Positions 37,958 through 40,111 of a stretch of 40,111 bases of DNA are shown piece after piece (the stretch's first letter is position 1; every line of letters starts with the position of its first letter). Location: IMG/VR virus record IMGVR_UViG_3300020171_000012, positions 1 to 40,111 of that record; one strand, written 5' to 3'. Position numbers and translations under genes: made by a program. The notes under the pieces are model-generated. The model did not search any database, was not told the origin of the DNA, and saw only the letters and a list, made by a program, of their open reading frames with translations. The DNA is from a virus.

Positions 37958-38179
37958 TTAATAAATTACAACATCATGTAGTCTATCGCTTACATCAATT
38001 ATCTTGCCCATTGTTTGAATATGCGCCGGTAGTCTTGAGTGAAAGAAGACCCTGCTTTCCGGCTCCATATAATATTCAGCAACTCCTTCTGGTATAAGGT
38101 CTGTTTTAATTTTCAAGGCAACATAAACAAGCGTATCACCATAAAGTATGGTTATTAAAAAACAGCTAAAATCAGTCAT
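37958..38179 (-). CDS. Hypothetical protein (73 aa)
   Basis: I chose ATG at 38179, behind GGGAGAGAAGCC and overlapping the upstream stop (ATGA); earlier starts would cover the upstream gene. Alternating hydrophobic strands (FLITILYGDTLVYVALKIK) and an acidic end. No family recognised. Confidence 0.55.
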   Translation of the reverse strand: MTDFSCFLITILYGDTLVYVALKIKTDLIPEGVAEYYMEPESRVFFHSRLPAHIQTMGKIIDVSDRLHDVVIY

Positions 38180-38331
38180 GGCTTCTCTCCCTTTGAATTT
38201 AAATAAGATTGATAAGATTCGCATCTCTCGACATCCTGTTTGCAATTTTCACAGGCAAAGATACCGACATCGATGCCAAGTTCCGGGCAAAAAATAATGG
38301 GCGGGTGTGCAGTCAGATTATAATCTTTCAC
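38176..38331 (-). CDS. Zinc-ribbon microprotein (51 aa)
   Basis: GTG at 38331 follows AAGGAGG with only three bases between, unusually short. Four cysteines (C15, C27, C30 in CENC, C37) fit a zinc ribbon. It ends in the ATGA overlap of the next gene. Small but well placed. Confidence 0.5.
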   Translation of the reverse strand: MKDYNLTAHPPIIFCPELGIDVGIFACENCKQDVERCESYQSYLNSKGEKP

Positions 38332-38368
38332 AAGCCTCCTTACACAAATTCTTTAAGGTCTATGTGCT

Positions 38369-38545
38369 TCATCGTCGGAGATTCGCCAGAGCTCTCGTCA
38401 GCTCCATGCTGGCACGCCGAAGTGCTGCGGTTCGTTTTGAGCCTAAAATCCCAAGATATTTATAATCATCTGCCGTTAATTCTTTTTCCCTGCTTATAAA
38501 TATCCTCGCCGCTGTTACCGCTTTTATGATTGTTTCTTTTTTCAT
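38369..38545 (-). CDS. Small basic helical protein (58 aa)
   Basis: ATG at 38545 follows GGGGAGCATGAAGC. An N-terminal helix (KKETIIKAVTAARIFIS) and a basic C-terminal helix (TAALRRASMELTRALANLRR). It may bind DNA or RNA. A ten-codon frame (38340-38372) follows with ATGA overlap but is too short to call. Confidence 0.5.
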   Translation of the reverse strand: MKKETIIKAVTAARIFISREKELTADDYKYLGILGSKRTAALRRASMELTRALANLRR

Positions 38546-38569
38546 GCTTCATGCTCCCCTTCATGGCAG

Positions 38570-38986
38570 TTATATTGACAATATTTCAAGCTCACAGCGT
38601 GGATTAATGCGATCAATCTCTCCGAATCTGTAATCTATTGCTTTAATAACTTTCCATGAATCATCTGATATAATACCTAAATCAATTAAGGCATCATCTG
38701 TGAATTTCTGGATAATTGGTAACACATTAGCAAGATCAAATTTCCTTCCTGTTGCCGGATATATGGTATAAACAAAACGAAATGGAGATACTATTGTTTT
38801 AGCCTTTTCCCAATTTTCTCCGGCAGATGCCAACACTATTTTCTTAACCTCGTCTGCATATAATTTTTTTGCCTTGTTGAGTGTTTGAAAATGCGTGTTT
38901 CTATACGGATTAAGGCCAAGATAAAATCTTTTATCGGGTGATTTTTTGTGCGGAATATCTACAAATAAAGGAAGTATCAATTTCAT
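38570..38986 (-). CDS. RusA-like Holliday junction resolvase
   Basis: The pattern PFRFVYTIYPATGRKFDLANVLPIIQKFTDDALIDLGIISDDSW corresponds to the RusA core: an Asp in GRKFDLANV, paired Asp in TDDALID and ISDDS, giving the metal site. Start ATG at 38986 is behind GGGGG; an upstream ATG four codons earlier is possible. It would cut recombination or replication junctions before packaging, consistent with Exo/RecT nearby. Length 138 residues is normal. Confidence 0.7.
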   Translation of the reverse strand: MKLILPLFVDIPHKKSPDKRFYLGLNPYRNTHFQTLNKAKKLYADEVKKIVLASAGENWEKAKTIVSPFRFVYTIYPATGRKFDLANVLPIIQKFTDDALIDLGIISDDSWKVIKAIDYRFGEIDRINPRCELEILSI

Positions 38987-39041
38987 ATATGCCCCCAATT
39001 TTTTCTTGAAAGTACATAATTTAATGCCGTATGGCTTATTC

Positions 39042-39263
39042 CTAAGTCTCTTGACAGCTTAGCTTTTGCGCCCCATGCTCTCCTTTACTCTCGCTCCTTT
39101 CCTCAATCCACTCGTCTTCGTCCTTAAATTGAGGGCAATCCTTCAGCCACCACCCGCCGGAAGCGAAGCAATACCCTCTCCCTGCCAAACCAAGTCCGGC
39201 ATAACAATGTAAAAAGTCACACCTTATTTTACCTTCGATTGGCATATATGTATCGTAATTCAT
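39042..39263 (-). CDS. Cysteine-containing small protein (73 aa)
   Basis: ATG at 39263 follows GAAAGGAGGGCT. Contains C, H and C residues (CDFLHCYAGLG, GYCFASGG, KDCPQF) compatible with a zinc site and an acidic, Ser-rich end. Family not recognised. Confidence 0.55.
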   Translation of the reverse strand: MNYDTYMPIEGKIRCDFLHCYAGLGLAGRGYCFASGGWWLKDCPQFKDEDEWIEERSESKGEHGAQKLSCQET

Positions 39264-39273
39264 AGCCCTCCTT

Positions 39274-39474
39274 TCAAAATGCGTTTAATCCCTCCGCCCT
39301 TGCCAGCTTTTTCATTTCGCCGAAGAATGCTGTGTTCCAGCTCCTGTAAAACTCCTCAACATTCCCTATCGCTCTTACTCCATGCAGCTCATTTGCGTGC
39401 CGGACAGCGTGCTTTATAAGCCCGTTCTTTATCTCTTCGTATTCATAGTCCGCCGTCGTTCGCTTATATTCCAT
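39274..39474 (-). CDS. Hypothetical protein (66 aa)
   Basis: I chose ATG at 39474 behind AAGGAGGAAGTG; earlier starts would use a frame that crosses the duplicated leader. Helical (EEIKNGLIKHAVRHANELHG, AFFGEMKKLARAEG). No family recognised. Confidence 0.6.
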   Translation of the reverse strand: MEYKRTTADYEYEEIKNGLIKHAVRHANELHGVRAIGNVEEFYRSWNTAFFGEMKKLARAEGLNAF

Positions 39475-39570
39475 CACTTCCTCCTTTTTGATTCCGGCCT
39501 TATCCTGCCTTTGGCCGGTTTGGGCTGGCTGTGCTTCCCCAAGCACGCAGGAGCCCGTTTTGTTGTTTTA
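39475..39570 (-). repeat. Duplicated leader, copy B
   Basis: The leader shares two blocks with the leader at 39736-39847: AACAACAAAACG plus TCCTGC at its 5' end and GGCAGG-ATAAGGCCGGA near its 3' end, with unlike sequence between. It has no gene of its own. Confidence 0.5.
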
Positions 39571-39735
39571 GTCTTCGTCACCACGTTCATCTTCATCTTC
39601 ATCTTCATCGAAATCGAAATAATCGCAAATACACGAGGGCATCCCACCCTCTGACTCAAATCTCTTGGGGCAATGGTTATGGCACCAATGCGATCTGGTG
39701 CAAGGTTCATGTTCTCCATTAATTACATAGCTCAT
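39568..39735 (-). CDS. Cys/His microprotein with acidic tail (55 aa)
   Basis: ATG at 39735 follows AAGGAATTTATAACG. Cys/His cluster CTRSHWCHNHCPKRF (near residues 12-26) and CIC (35-37), then a strongly acidic tail DYFDFDEDEDEDE encoded by a short hexamer repeat at 39587-39610. Zinc binding likely; the tail could mimic DNA. A basic frame over the same bases was rejected. Confidence 0.55.
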   Translation of the reverse strand: MSYVINGEHEPCTRSHWCHNHCPKRFESEGGMPSCICDYFDFDEDEDEDERGDED

Positions 39736-39847
39736 CGTTATAAATTCCTTATTACCCGGATTATCCGGCCTTATACCTGCCCTTCAGCCGTTATCGTGGT
39801 GGTTGACAGGAGGAACGCCCTCTTGCAGGAACCACGTTTTGTTGTTA
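39736..39847 (-). repeat. Duplicated leader, copy A
   Basis: The leader of the Cys/His microprotein gene shares two blocks with copy B (39475-39570). It lies directly after the exonuclease stop. Confidence 0.5.
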
Positions 39848-40111
39848 TAGTCTCCGCAGTTTTTCGGTTATCGCTTCTAATTCATCACAGAATATTGAAA
39901 GTTCAGATTTCAATTTGTTGCAAAACTTCTCGTCACGCTCAACTTCGATTATCAGGGGCGGGAGGCCAGGATAGTAGCTCATGAAAAACCAGCTATTAAA
40001 TCCCGTTACCAGCATCCCTCCCTGTACTTGCTGCACATATTCGACAGGTAGCTTGCCTGAAAGTAGATAGCCAACGTGGGTGTGAATCAGGGGGCATTTA
40101 ACCTCATATCC
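39845..40111 (-). CDS. Lambda-type exonuclease, C-terminal part (continues across the circular join)
   Basis: This is the 3' part of the exonuclease gene that begins at 463. Bases 39985-40111 duplicate 1-127, and the frame is continuous across the join: 463 coding bases before it and 140 after it make 201 codons. This part holds the QQVQGG motif and a C-terminal coiled region ending in EKLRRL. An internal ATG at 40036 makes the piece look like a separate short gene when the sequence is read as linear; it is not one. Confidence 0.85.
   Translation of the reverse strand, partial: GYEVKCPLIHTHVGYLLSGKLPVEYVQQVQGGMLVTGFNSWFFMSYYPGLPPLIIEVERDEKFCNKLKSELSIFCDELEAITEKLRRL
39985..40111. repeat. Terminal direct repeat identical to bases 1-127
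   Basis: All 127 bases match positions 1-127 exactly. The repeat interrupts the exonuclease frame only if the sequence is taken as linear; as a circle the gene is intact. A 127-base overlap equals a commonly used maximum assembly k-mer, so this is best read as a mark of a circular or terminally redundant genome and not as a biological terminal repeat. Confidence 0.95.

Noticed and set aside
39474-39719. Minus-strand 81-residue basic frame with KMKMKMN
   Set aside because: It reads a hexamer repeat in the wrong frame and crosses the duplicated leader; the frame giving the Cys/His cluster and acidic tail has the better start and end.
1-40111. tRNA genes, CRISPR arrays, diversity-generating retroelement, transposase or IscB/TnpB genes
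   Set aside because: I looked for cloverleaf TPsiC patterns, regularly spaced repeats, reverse-transcriptase motifs and HNH/RuvC motifs; none was seen.

Overview
The window is one complete genome of a tailed, short-tailed (podovirus-type) bacteriophage with a P22-like virion gene order. The last 127 bases (39985-40111) repeat the first 127 exactly, so the 40,111-base sequence is a circularised assembly of a genome of about 39,984 bp; one gene, a lambda-type exonuclease, runs across the join. The host cannot be named. A phage-encoded lipoprotein with a lipobox and the P22-like tail machine suggest a Gram-negative bacterium, and Shine-Dalgarno sites are strong and conventional. There are no tRNA genes, CRISPR arrays, integrase, recognisable repressor, RNA polymerase or DNA polymerase.

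Layout. (1) About 7.0 kb leftward to 1, then through the join and down to 33.3 kb, all on the minus strand: one long, tightly overlapped early/accessory operon starting at a near-consensus promoter at 6988-7016. It holds many small unknown proteins, a pentapeptide-repeat protein, several zinc-ribbon and one-helix membrane microproteins, an adenine methyltransferase, an Exo/RecT recombination pair, a RusA-like resolvase, a DnaB-like helicase and a truncated DUF5131 protein. It ends at a bidirectional terminator at 33159-33185. (2) 7.3-9.7 kb: lysis and surface genes (M23 endopeptidase, XhlA-like holin, small membrane proteins, DUF1353, a transglutaminase-like lipoprotein). (3) 9.9-30.2 kb, minus strand: tail fibre, three ejection/internal virion proteins, a GNAT acetyltransferase, tail proteins (gp10-like and gp4-like), a glycosyltransferase-methyltransferase fusion, a probable head fibre, coat, scaffold, portal, large terminase and an HTH protein that is probably the small terminase. 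(4) 30.5-31.1 kb: a gene-poor control region rich in inverted repeats. (5) 31.1-33.1 kb: the only plus-strand operon, eight small genes without firm functions, several with hairpin leaders.

How it works together: the control region fires right (unknown small proteins) and the HTH/terminase side fires left into packaging and structural genes. A second promoter at 26917-26945, bracketed by a pair of matching inverted repeats, can drive portal through tail separately. The early-left operon supplies Exo/RecT recombination, helicase, resolvase and methylation.

The most unusual feature is a roughly 200-nt stretch at 4011-4207 that folds, read on the minus strand, into a nested multi-stem RNA with no intact gene in it. 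It is the best candidate for something not explained by the gene content. Other points of interest are repeated gene-end sequences that look like recombination seams between accessory cassettes, a dense cluster of zinc-ribbon microproteins, and paired operator-like sites at the structural promoter.
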